DNA from: Nicotiana tabacum
Lineage: Eukaryota > Streptophyta > Magnoliopsida > Solanales > Solanaceae
Reading direction: 5' to 3'
Assembly (NCBI RefSeq): GCF_000715075.1
Contig: NC_134096.1
Span: 40,311,804 to 40,375,803, forward strand
DNA length: 64,000 nt
Positions within the stretch are counted from its first letter, which is position 1. Each line of letters opens with the position of its first letter. A program made the translations under genes and the position numbers. The notes beneath the pieces are model-generated. The model did not search any database. It was not told the DNA's origin and saw only the letters and a list, made by a program, of their open reading frames with translations. Of this stretch, positions 34,141 to 44,188 are shown piece after piece.

Positions 34141-35540
34141 TGGTATTCTGCGTCTAGCCGCGACGTTAAATCAGGAGCTTCTTGGGAGGCAACCCATGTT
34201 TCTTTTTCTTCTTTTTTAGCTAGGTGTTATTTTTGTACTAACTTGATTTGAAGTGTGCTGCAGGAATGAGTATGCTTTACAGGAATTGTGGACAGAAATC
34301 TAGTTAAGTGTTGAAAGAATTGCTGACCGCAGTTGCATTGTGCGAAGCGCACAATTATGGTTGCTGCAGCCAAAGTGCTTTGCGGTCGCACAATTAACTT
34401 GCGGACCGCTCAACTGGAAGATGGAAAATGACAACTCTCTAAAGTTGGTTTGTCAGAAAAATGGTCAATCTGTGGCCGCAACAGAAAATCTGCAGTCCGC
34501 AACAAGGGATTTGCGGTCACACACAAAAATCTGCGGGCCGTAGACAAAATGATGTTTAAGCTTACCAGGTAACAGAGTGCGGTCCACAATTGAAATTCTG
34601 TGGCGACACTCTCTCTTCTTTTCCAGAGAATCGATACGTATAAATAGGGGGCTAGGGTTACTGTTACCCTTTTCGCTCTCTAAAACAAAATCACATACTC
34701 TTTTGAAGTTTCTTGCTAAGTCTACCTGTGCATTCATACAACATCTTTGATCAATCACTCATCACACTCACTCATTTGGTATGCTTCACAATCTTGTTAT
34801 TTTATTTTCTTTTAATTTTTAGATTTTTAGTCAAATTTTAGGCCATTTGTAAGTAGAATTCAACTGTACAACCATGTGGGGGTAAATATGCAGTGGGTAA
34901 TATAATACTTTCTTATTGGGGCTGGGTAAATATATTTTCATGCTTGTACGTTGTTTCCATGTCAAAATATGTGCAAACAATTGCAAGCCCTAGATAAAAG
35001 TACTGACCTATTCGTAATTGTTTGAAATCTGTGGCCGCACAAGAAATTGTGCGGTCCGTAGAAGTTGAGTCTAGGGTGAGTTTAGCTAAGCATGAGTCTG
35101 TGACCGCAAGGAAAATTATGCGGACCGCAGAATTTCCATTGCGGCCGCAAAATAACTCTTTTACTATCTTCAGAGAAGTGTAACATTTGTGATTCAATGT
35201 GCGGCCGCAAGACAAAATGTGTGGTCCGCAGAAAATATGTTGCGGCCGCACATCAGCCAGTTCTCTATCATCAGAGAGTTGGCATATTTTTGGTTTATGA
35301 GTTGCGGCCACAATGAAAAATGTGTGAACCGCACTTCATGTTTGCGGCCGCAAGAGAAAATTTTGCGGTCCGCAAGTCCCAATCTGCGGCCGCAAGGAAA
35401 AATGTGCGGACCGCAGATTCCTATCCTGCAAGCATGTTTCAACTGTGTTCCTCACTGTGTGTTCTGGTGTGTCCTTACATATCTCATTGTATGTCTGAAC
35501 TTAAATTACAACTAATAATCGCCTTTGCTTGGTACAGAAA
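34141..35540 (+). other. Athila pol-ORF3 spacer with phased palindrome arrays
   Basis: Non-coding spacer typical of Athila elements between pol and the third ORF. It contains groups of GC-rich palindromes (TGCGGCCGCA, TGCGGWCCGCA and one- or two-base variants). Starts are at 34321, 34341, 34362, 34381, 34400; 34471, 34491, 34512, 34532; 35099, 35119, 35140; 35200, 35220, 35241; and 35303, 35323, 35343, 35364, 35385, 35405. Within groups they step by 19-21 bp. A TATAAATAG box at 34640 and a pyrimidine-rich run may mark an internal promoter for the third ORF; that is inference. Confidence 0.8.
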
Positions 35541-36848
35541 ATGGTTTGATCAAGTGGTAGAGGCGACACTTCGAAAGGAAAGGGTGAACCTTCCAGGGGA
35601 CGAGGCAAAAGACCCTTACCTAGTCCCCAAAAACATGAAATCAGAAAAAAGACAGCAGTTGTGAAAGAGAGAGGTGCAGATCTCTCTGAGACAAGTTCAT
35701 ATGCCACGTCTAGGGACGTATCAGAGGGCAAATCAGTCTCTGTTCAGGAACAATCGGCAGTACAGTCCAAGCCGTCAGGGAGATTTCAACTGAGGGACGA
35801 GCCGTCATCATCACACAACACTTCCGAGGGTTCGAAAAGTGCTAGACATGCTTCTGAGCCTTCCACTACACCTATCCCTGAGGTACCAGAGACATCATTT
35901 CAGGACATCCCCGATGATAGTAGTAGGGAAAATGCTACAGTTACCGGCCTCGAAAGGATGAAGAAGAAAGAGGTTTGGGAGGACTGTTTTAACAGTTTGG
36001 CCGCTTTCACCAGCTTCCGTCAACGGTGGACAGTGAGGTCGCTTACTCTTAAGCGGCAATTTCAGTTGAAGGATTTGGAGAAATATAACCCGGCAGTGCT
36101 AAGACAGTTCAAGGAACGCAAGGGATGGATGTGTTTCACCCAGAGCGTGGTGGCTGCTAAGGAATATCTTGTCCGGCAATTCTATGCCAATCTGGCGCAT
36201 ATTAAGAAGGGGACAAAGGTAACCAAAGTGCGTAACCTTAAAGTGAGATTTGATCAAGCTACTCTCAACACGAACTTGGGTTTCGAAGATGTCGAGCCGA
36301 TAGAATATTTAGAGAAGTATTAAATGGGAGATGAGGCCCGACCTGGGTTAGTAGAGATTCTAGTAGCTCCTGGGCCACCACTGCCATGGATCACAGTAGG
36401 GGTTCCTATTCATAGGAGCACTTTGAGCTTTGAGCCAAAGGGGTAGCAAACCTTTGTCTACAACAGACTGGACCTGAGCCAAGATGATACCTATCTCCCG
36501 ATTCCTAGGGCGGTTCTAGTTGCTTATATCATGGCCGGGTACCCCATTAATGTGGGTGTCGTGATGGAGAACGACATCTCTGTGATCTCCCGACAGGATG
36601 ATTCTTCCTACCCGTATACCAACACCATCACAGAGTATCTCACGGATGCACGGGTGGAGCCGAGGGATTTTGATACAAAGGTGAGGCCGAAGAAGCCTTT
36701 GTCCTGGTATTCACTTGTGGATGCTAGCAACCCGGAGAAAAAGGGTCGACCACCTACTACCACATGCCAGTATGATGAGCCAGCTGTAGTAGTTACGGAG
36801 GGAGCTTATGTCCCATCTACTTCGGTCGAGCCTTCCTCTAGTGCCACG
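35541..36848 (+). pseudogene. Athila third ORF (env-position protein), 5' part
   Basis: The ORF lies where an envelope gene would be and belongs to the family often labelled putative plant transposon protein. The start is ATG 35541 with a TGA two codons later; the same frame is then open to 36323. It has a Ser/Thr/Glu-rich disordered N-terminus (35660-35940), then a conserved part containing VWEDCFNSLAAFTSFRQRW near 35970 and MCFTQSVVAAKEYLVRQFYA near 36130. Stops at 36321 (TAA) and near 36447 (TAG) precede a further open part at 36531-36848 (IMAGYPINVGVVMENDIS). No signal peptide is evident. Function is unknown; the coding frame is cut at 36849 by gypsy element D. Confidence 0.78.
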
Positions 36849-38823
36849 GAAGCGTTTTGCGGTCGCATATGCGACCACAGATCTGCATCGGGTGTCATTT
36901 TTGGAAATTTTCTTATCCGATCCTATTTTAATATAAGGCCTTAGGGGGTCATTTTGAAGGCAAAAATCTGATATTGTAGAGAGAAGTGAGAGTGTTCTCG
37001 AGAGAGGAGGAAACCCTAGGCTAATTGTTCCTAAATAGACTTGGAGAAATCACAAGGAAAACTCACAAGGTCTTCATCTACGAGGTAGGGTTCTAACCCT
37101 AGTCTTCAATTTCGAGTTTGGGCAGAAGATGGGAGATTGGGAGTGTGATTCTTTGGTATGAGATTTATTATTTATGCATGCATGTAAATATAAGGATGGT
37201 GGGAAGGTAATTGAGCTAATATAAGTAAACTCTTAGTATTGAATTGGTTGTGGGGTGAGGAAAATCATGTAGAAGAACTTTCTAGTCAAACTTGCACACC
37301 TAGTATTTGATAAAATGCCTAAATGAGGTGAACCCACAAAAATCTTCCTCATTATAATTCAATTTTGTTATGTTTCTAAATAGATTGGGCCTGCTGGGAT
37401 TTTCGAAACATTGTAGTAATTTAAGGAAAGCTCAAAGCAAGGTATGTTGGCTAAACTCTTCTCTTAGAATTGAATCCCATGGTATTCGTGTAATTTATGT
37501 AAGTCCCGAGTTGTTCATTATAAAATTGGCTATTCCGAATAAGCTTGTGTTGTAAGATATATGTTCAATATGTATCCCAAATGCTTTTATCATGTTATGT
37601 TATCATTTGAGAATGTGTTCAAAGTATGGACTGTGCATTAAAAATGTTTTGACTTCAAGTCAAGTTCAAACGAAGGCTATTATGCCAAATTTTATGAAAC
37701 AAAATCTTTATGTGCCTAAGACTCTTAATTGCTCACATGTGTACTAAAAACCTTGATTTAAAACGCCTTGTTGTTGTTGTTGTTGTTGTTGTTGATGATG
37801 ATGATGTTTGAAAGTGAAAAATATGAGCACGAAATACTAAATACGGCCGACGTGCCAATAATGATTTTATAATTGTGGCCACTAGTACCAATGAAATGAA
37901 AAGATGTGAAAGAAGTATGAAACGAGATGATTGATAGAAAATGGTGATGGCGATCCATACATCATTGTGGTGAGACGGCCTAGCCGATCGGGTCGTGATC
38001 GTGCTGGAAATTGTAATTGAAATTGTGAATGTGGTTGATGTCTAAGATGAGATGGCCTAGCCGATCAAGTCGTGATTGGACTCCGTGCTAAATGTACGGT
38101 GGTATTGTGAACGGTGGCATATTTGTACTAAAGATCTCCCAACTTAAGATATGGAAATTTATTTGAACATTGTCTTGGTCCTAACTTGAGGTTTTATGTT
38201 GTTTGAGGCTTCTCATGATATTATGATTGTTCTTGCTTGTATTATTAATGGTTCTATTGAGAGGGGTTTTTGTCATTCATACTAGTACTATTCCATATGT
38301 ACTAACGTCCCTTTTCTCGGTGGCGCTGCATCTTCAATGGATGCAGGTGGTTCTACAGCATGAGACATTGATCAATGATAGTGGTACACCCTCTTCCCAG
38401 CTAACTTGGTGAACCCCACTTCATTTTGGGGTCATGTATCTTTTGCTCCTTGTGTATTGTGTCTGAGGTATAGCCGGGGCCTTGTTGCCGATACTATCAT
38501 AGCACTCTTTTGTATCTATTAGAAGCTCAGTAGATATAGTGTGGGTTGTATATTAGTGTTGGGGAAGTAACACAAGTTATTTTGTGTTTGAATTACTTGT
38601 TCCACTTCACACCATGTAAATGTGTGTAATTTGAGACTTTAAAATGAAGTAACTAATGGTAATGAATTGGTATTGTATACATGATCTCCTTATTGTCTAA
38701 TTAACAAAAATATGTATTCTCTTTATTCATAAGTGAGTTTGGGTAGAAAGTATCTAACACGCTTGCTTGACCGGGTTCACTCGGTTGAGCACCGGTCGCG
38801 CTCCCCGAGTTCGGAGCGTAACA
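36849..38823 (+). repeat. 5' LTR of gypsy element D, 5' truncated
   Basis: Matches 44583-46552 of the 3' LTR. It begins at GAAGCGTT, a sequence also present in the 3' LTR at 44583-44590, and lacks everything 5' of it, including the TG end. It ends GCGTAACA at 38823. Near its end it has about 35 bp (38762-38800) that the 3' LTR lacks. Confidence 0.9.
37768..37794 (+). repeat. (TTG)9 microsatellite
   Basis: Nine TTG units followed by four ATG-like units. The matching place in the 3' LTR (45513-45540) has almost no TTG repeats, so the array expanded or contracted after insertion. Confidence 0.93.
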
Positions 38824-38827
38824 TACT

Positions 38828-38839
38828 TGGTATCAGAGC
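38828..38839 (+). promoter_or_regulatory. primer-binding site, initiator tRNA-Met
   Basis: TGGTATCAGAGC, 4 bp after the 5' LTR of element D. Confidence 0.93.
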
Positions 38840-39042
38840 CTAAGGTTTTAAAGTGTCCTAGGATATCTCGGACCGTGTCTAGTAGAATCCTTCTTATCGG
38901 TGTGTTGTCTACCACATCTATAATTAGGAGGCTACTTGGGCATTTAGGAATAATACCATGCTTTGATGTTCTGGAACGTGCGATAAAGCTGATTGTAAGA
39001 CTGTTCCTCCTTTAACTCGTGTGTTGCTCTAATTTTCAGTAC

Positions 39043-40330
39043 ATGGCACCTAATAAGAAGGCAAGAACTGGCCAGAGAGCCAATGTCACCCCAGGAGTGG
39101 CGGTTGATCCTATACTTGGTGATGCGAGTGAGCACACTAGGGTTGAGGATAATTCCCCAACTACTACACTGCCTGATTCTACTACTCCTACTCAGACTAC
39201 ACCAGTTCCTACGCTCACTGGGGGTGCATCTATGCCTCCGACTGATATTCCAATTCCACTTACAGCCTTAGCTTCCAGTCCCAGTGTTTCTGATGGGGAC
39301 CTTAGGGGAGCCATATAAATGTTGGCTCAGATAGTGGCTTCCCAGGCCTAGAGATCGAATATTGCACCTACTTCTTCCAGCCAACTAGGGGATTCTACTA
39401 GTTCCAGGGTAAACAAGTTTCTTCAGTTAGATCCTCTAGTGTTCACGGGTACTAATCCGGAGGAGGACCCCCAGGACTTCATTGATGAGATGCACAAGAC
39501 TCTCCAAGTTATGCGTTCTACTGAGATAGAGGCAATGGAGTTGGCCTCCTACCGCCTGAAAGAGGTGGCATAGTCTTGGTTTGAGCTATGGGAGGAGTCC
39601 TATGAGGAGGGGAGCCTTCCGATGAGGTGGGGTGAGTTTTTCGATGCCTTCACTGATCATTTCTTGCCTGCCGAGACTAAGGCAGCCCTTGCCGCTGAGT
39701 TTGAGAACCTGAGGCAAGGTAGCATGAGTGTGTGGGAGTACTATATGAGATTCGTGCACCTATCCAAGTATGTTATTTAGATGTTGCCCACTATAGAGGC
39801 TAGAGTGCGCCGGTTTGTTCAAGGCCTTAGTCCCTTGGTAATTAATGAGGCCACTACAGCTACCTTGAATTGTAATATGAACTATGGGAAGATGGTGGCA
39901 TTCGCTCAAGCCACAGAGACCCGCAAATTGAAGAACAAAATGGAGCGAGAGGGTAGCAATAAGGCCCGGTTCGCGAGCAACTTTAGTGGTTCTTCTGGTG
40001 GCGACATGTCAGTATTCAGGGGAGGGTCATCAGGGCCATCTCAGTACTTTGCCCAGTCTTCTATTAATGCACCGCCATCAGGGCCCAGTCAGCAACAGTG
40101 GAGCCGTTTTAGGCCTAGTTAGGGCAACAGGGGCTCCTACCAGCAGGGTAGGCATGGTGGTAGATTCCAGTAGCAGCGGAGGCCCCCATACCCTAGGTGT
40201 GTAAAGATGCACTTAGGAATATGCTATATGGACTTACCCATATGCTATGGGTGCGGATTAAGGGGTCACATTCAGAGAGATTGTCGTTCGTCCCGCCAGG
40301 GTACGGGCAGGGGAATGGCATAGCCAGCCA
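39043..40330 (+). pseudogene. gypsy D gag, broken
   Basis: The start is ATG 39043 (MAPNKKARTGQRAN). A disordered Pro/Thr-rich N-terminus is followed by the gag core (FTGTNPEEDPQDFIDEMHKT near 39440, then WVEYYMRF-like text near 39735) and, after a TAG at 39778, RVRRFVQGLSPLVI near 39805. A Ser/Gly-rich tail and a CCHC knuckle (CYGCGLRGHIQRDC) lie near 40242-40285. Stops are also near 39316, 39350, 39571 and 40120. It forms the particle shell in intact relatives. Confidence 0.88.
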
Positions 40331-40915
40331 GTTCTGCAGCTACTACACATGGCGTGCTGCAACTAGGGGTGGAGCACAGAGTTCGGGAGGATCCAGCCAT
40401 TTCTATGGTATGAGGGGTCGCCAGAATTCAACGGCTTCTCCAAATATTGTCACAGGTATATTGACTGTCCAATCTCATGATGTGTCTGCTGTTATTGATC
40501 ACGGTTCCACTTTGTCATATGTCACTCCTTATGTAGCTATGGAATTTGGGATAGAACCGGAATAACTTCATGATCCATTCTCTCTATCTACTCCAGTTGG
40601 TGAGTCTATTTTGGCCGCGCGGGTTTATAGGGATTGTGTTATCATGTTGCGTGGTCGGGACACCATTGTCGATCTCATTGAATTGAGGATGGTCGATTTT
40701 GATGTAATAATGGGGATGGACTGGCTTTATTCATGTTTTGCCAAGCTTGATTGCCGAACCAGGACCGTTAGGTTCGAATTTCCAAATGAGCCAGTTATTG
40801 AGTGGAAGGGGGATGATGTGGTGCCGAAGGGTAGGTTTATTTCTTACCTTAAGGCCACGAAGATGATCAACAAGGGGTGTATTTATCATTTGGTCTGGGT
40901 TACGGACACCGATGC
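40331..40915 (+). pseudogene. gypsy D protease, broken
   Basis: Aspartic protease of the Gag-Pol precursor. The active-site loop near 40495 reads IDHGSTLSYVTP, with His where Thr or Pro is usual in this family. The second half holds [13 protein letters not shown] near 40690. A TAA near 40561 lies between the two halves, which are otherwise in the same frame. It runs directly into RT. Confidence 0.85.
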
Positions 40916-41708
40916 TGAGGCACCTACACTTGAGTTTATGCCAATTGTGAATGAATTTTTGGAGGTCTTTCCGGAAGAGCTCCCTGGGATCCCCCAAGAC
41001 AGCGAGATTTATTTTGGGATTGATGTGATTCCAGGCACACAACCTATATCGATTCTACCCTACAGGATGGCACCGACAGAATTGAAAGAACTAAAGGAAC
41101 AATTGAATGATTTATTAGAGAATGGTTTCATCCGGCCGCGTGTGTCACCTTGGGGCGCACTGGTTCTCTTTGTAAAGAAGAAGGATGGGTCACTAAGAAT
41201 GTGTATCGACTATCGGCAGCTCAACAAGGTCACAATCAAGAATAAGTACCCACTTCCAAGGATAGATGATTTATTTGACCAATTGCAGGGTGCTAAGTAC
41301 TTCTACAAAATTGATTTACGATCCGGGTATCACCAATTAAAGACCAGGGAGCAGAAATTTTTGAAAACAGCTTTTAGAACTCGATATGGGCACTTTGAAT
41401 TTTTGGTGATGTCTTTTGGGCTAACGAATGCCCCGGCTGAATTAATGGATCTTATGAATCGAGTCTTGAAGCCTTTTCTTGACTCATTTGTGATAATGTT
41501 CATTGACGATATTCTTGAATATTCACAAAGTGGAGAGGACCATGTTGATCATCTCAGGGTAGTTCTACAAACCCTATATCAGCAGAAGTTATATGCAGAG
41601 TTTTCAAAGTGTGAATTTTGGCTTGAATCTGTCATATTCTTGGGTCATGTCATCTCTAGTGAAGGAATTAAGGTTGATCCTCAGAAGATTACAGCTGTGA
41701 AGAATTAG
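40916..41708 (+). pseudogene. gypsy D reverse transcriptase, nearly intact
   Basis: The frame is open from before 40611 to the TAG at 41706. RT blocks are [20 protein letters not shown] near 41025, [20 protein letters not shown] near 41195, [14 protein letters not shown] near 41300, [17 protein letters not shown] near 41415 and the catalytic box FIDDILEYS near 41500. In the last box Glu replaces the usual Val after IDDIL, but both aspartates are present. This is the longest undamaged part of element D. Confidence 0.92.
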
Positions 41709-42310
41709 CCGAGACCTATAATTCCAACAGAGATTCGTAGTTTCTTAGGCTTAGCTGGGTATTACAGAAAGTTTGTGGAGGGGTTCTCTACTCTTTCCTC
41801 TCTGTTGACTAAATTGATGCAGAGGGCAAGTAAGTTCCAATGGTCCGATGCTTGCGAAAGGAGCTTCCAGGAGTTGAAAGCAGGATTGACTACGACACCG
41901 GTGTTGACCCTACCAGAGGGTACAGTTGGGTTTGTAGTATATTGTGATGCTTCGAGAATCAGACTTAGGTGTGTATTGATGCAACATGGTAAGTTAATCG
42001 CTTATGCTTCTAGGCAACTCAAAAATCATGAGAAGAACTATCCCACGCATGACTTAGAACTTGCGGCGGTGGTATTTGCATTGAAAATTTGGCGTCATTA
42101 TTTATATGGGGTCCATGTGGATATATTCACGGACCATAAGAGCCTTCAATATATTTTCAAGCAGAAGGAATTGAATCTGAGGTAGAGAAGATGGCTTGAG
42201 TTACTCAAGGACTACGACATTGATATTCTGTATCATCCGGGGAAGGCTAGTGTTGTGGCGGATGCTCTTAGCTAGAAATCTATGCGTAGTTTAGCTCACT
42301 TGGAGGCATA
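41709..42310 (+). pseudogene. gypsy D RNase H, broken
   Basis: The tether and RNase H domain after RT. Visible blocks are [20 protein letters not shown] near 41730, [18 protein letters not shown] near 41930 (first catalytic Asp; the usual glycine-rich turn is altered), [20 protein letters not shown] near 42050 and [11 protein letters not shown] near 42125. Stops are at 42183 (TAG) and near 42274. It degrades template RNA in intact relatives. Confidence 0.88.
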
Positions 42311-43870
42311 TTAAAGGTAGTTGGCCAAGGATGTTCATCGGTTGGCTATTTTGGGAGTTCGTCTTGCGGATTCTAGTAAAAGAGGAGTGATTGTGCAAAA
42401 TAAGGCTGAATCATCGCTTGTTGTGGAAATCAAGGAAAAGAAGTACAACGACCCATTGTTGGTACAATTGAAGGAGGGGATTCATAAACATAAGACCATG
42501 GTATTTTATCTTGGCATGGATGATGGTACACTAAGGTACCAAGGGTGACTATGTATTCCAAATATGGATGGTCTCCAGGAGAGAATCATGATCGAGGCTC
42601 ACACTTCTAGGTATTCCGTGCACCCGGGTTCTACAAAAATGTATCATGATATTAAGGAAGTCTATTGGTGGAATGATATGAAGAGGAATGTAGCAGGATT
42701 TCTGGCGAGATATCCAAATTGTCAACAAGTGAAGGCCGAACACCAAAGGCTCGGTGGGTTGGCACAGAACATAAAAATTCCAATGCGGAAGTGGGAAATG
42801 ATTAATATGGACTTTGTGGTAGGACTACATCGCACTCCTCGCAAGTTCGACTCGATTTGGGTGATTGTGGATCGACTCACGAAATCAGCACACTTCTTAC
42901 CTGTTAAGGCTACCGACACAGTGGAACAGTATGCTCAGTTGTACATAAAGGAAATAGTCAGGTTGCATGGCACTCCAGTTTCTATTATTTCAGATCGGAG
43001 GGCACAATTCATGGCAAATTTTTGGAAGCAATTTCAGCAAGATTTGGGTACTCAGGTGACTCTTAGTACAGACTGACGGGTAGGCAGAGCGGACTATTCA
43101 GACGCTTGAGGATATGTTGCGCGCTTGTATTTTTGACTTTAAGGGTAGCTGGGATGATCATTTTCCGCTCATAGAATTTGCCTACAACAATAGTTATCAT
43201 GCTAGCATTCAGATGGCACAGTTTGAGGCTTTATATGGTAGGAGATGTAAATCTCCCATTGGGTGGTTCGAGATTGGGGAAGAAGAGGTGATAGGACGGA
43301 ACCTCGTGCATCAGGCTATGGAGAAGGTTAAGATCATTAAGGAGCGGTTGAAAACTGCTCTAAGTCGCCAAAAGTCCTATTCAGATGTTCGTCGTAGGGA
43401 TTTGGAGTTCAAAGAAGATGATTGGGTATTCTTGAAGGTTTCCTCCCATGAAGGGTGTAATGCAATTTGGTAAGAAAGGGAAATTGAGTTTGAGGTATGT
43501 CGGACCGTACAGAATCATTCAGAGGATTGGTGAGGTAGCGTATAAGCTTGAGCTACCACCTGATATGTCATTAGTACACCCGGTATTTCATGTGTCTATG
43601 TTGAAGAAAATAGTTGGAGACCCGACACTCATTGTTCCGGTTGAGACTATTGAGGTTAATGAGGAATTGATTATGAAGATATTCCAATTTCTATTATTAA
43701 TCGGCAAGTTCGAAAGTTGAGAAATAAATAAATTGCCTCTGTGAAAGTGTTATGACAAAACTAGTAGGTTGAAGAGGCCACCTGGGAGGCCAAGGAAGAA
43801 ATGAAGAAGAAGTACCCTTATTTGTTTGAACGACTTTGTAATCGTTCTATGAAATTGTTCCCTGTGAATT
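42311..43870 (+). pseudogene. gypsy D integrase and chromodomain, broken
   Basis: The zinc finger region is at 42564-42740 (HTSRYSVHPGSTKMYHDIK, then CQQVKAEHQ). The core has MDFVVGLHRTPRKFDSIWVI near 42805 with the first Asp and HGTPVSIISDRRAQF near 42970 with the second; the catalytic Glu lies after a stop at 43074. The C-terminal fold is at 43448-43720 (SLRYVGPYRIIQRIGEVAYK, HVSMLKK). A decayed chromodomain follows at about 43680-43845 (NRQVRKLRNK, then EEATWEAKEEMKKKYP in another frame). Additional frame changes occur near 43450 and 43720. Confidence 0.87.
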
Positions 43871-44175
43871 ACGTACCATTTGTACAGCTTATGCTAAGGG
43901 TGTTCCTTTTCTGGTTATATATTATTTATGAGGCCACGGTTAGTATTGTTTTTATGTTATATTGCATCATCGGATTATGTATATGTTGTTAGGATTGGTT
44001 TATGGGATTATCTGACAGGTAGATAGGCCCAGTTACAGGGGAGACTCTAGCAAAATTTTGGAAATTTAGGGAGTTAGCCAAATTTTGAAACAGCTGGTGT
44101 GTGTGTGAATTAACAGTTTGGCCACATTGGATGCTAATAACGGATTTTGACCCTCATTCGAAGACGAATGATCTT

Positions 44176-44188
44176 AAGTGGAGGAGGA
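44176..44188 (+). promoter_or_regulatory. polypurine tract of gypsy element D
   Basis: AAGTGGAGGAGGA directly before the 3' LTR start TGTAAGGCCC. Confidence 0.9.

Noticed and set aside
34321..35415. Regularly spaced palindromes as a CRISPR array
   Set aside because: The repeats are only about 10 bp, the spacers about 10 bp, and they lie in a plant retroelement; no cas genes or repeat-spacer unit length fits.
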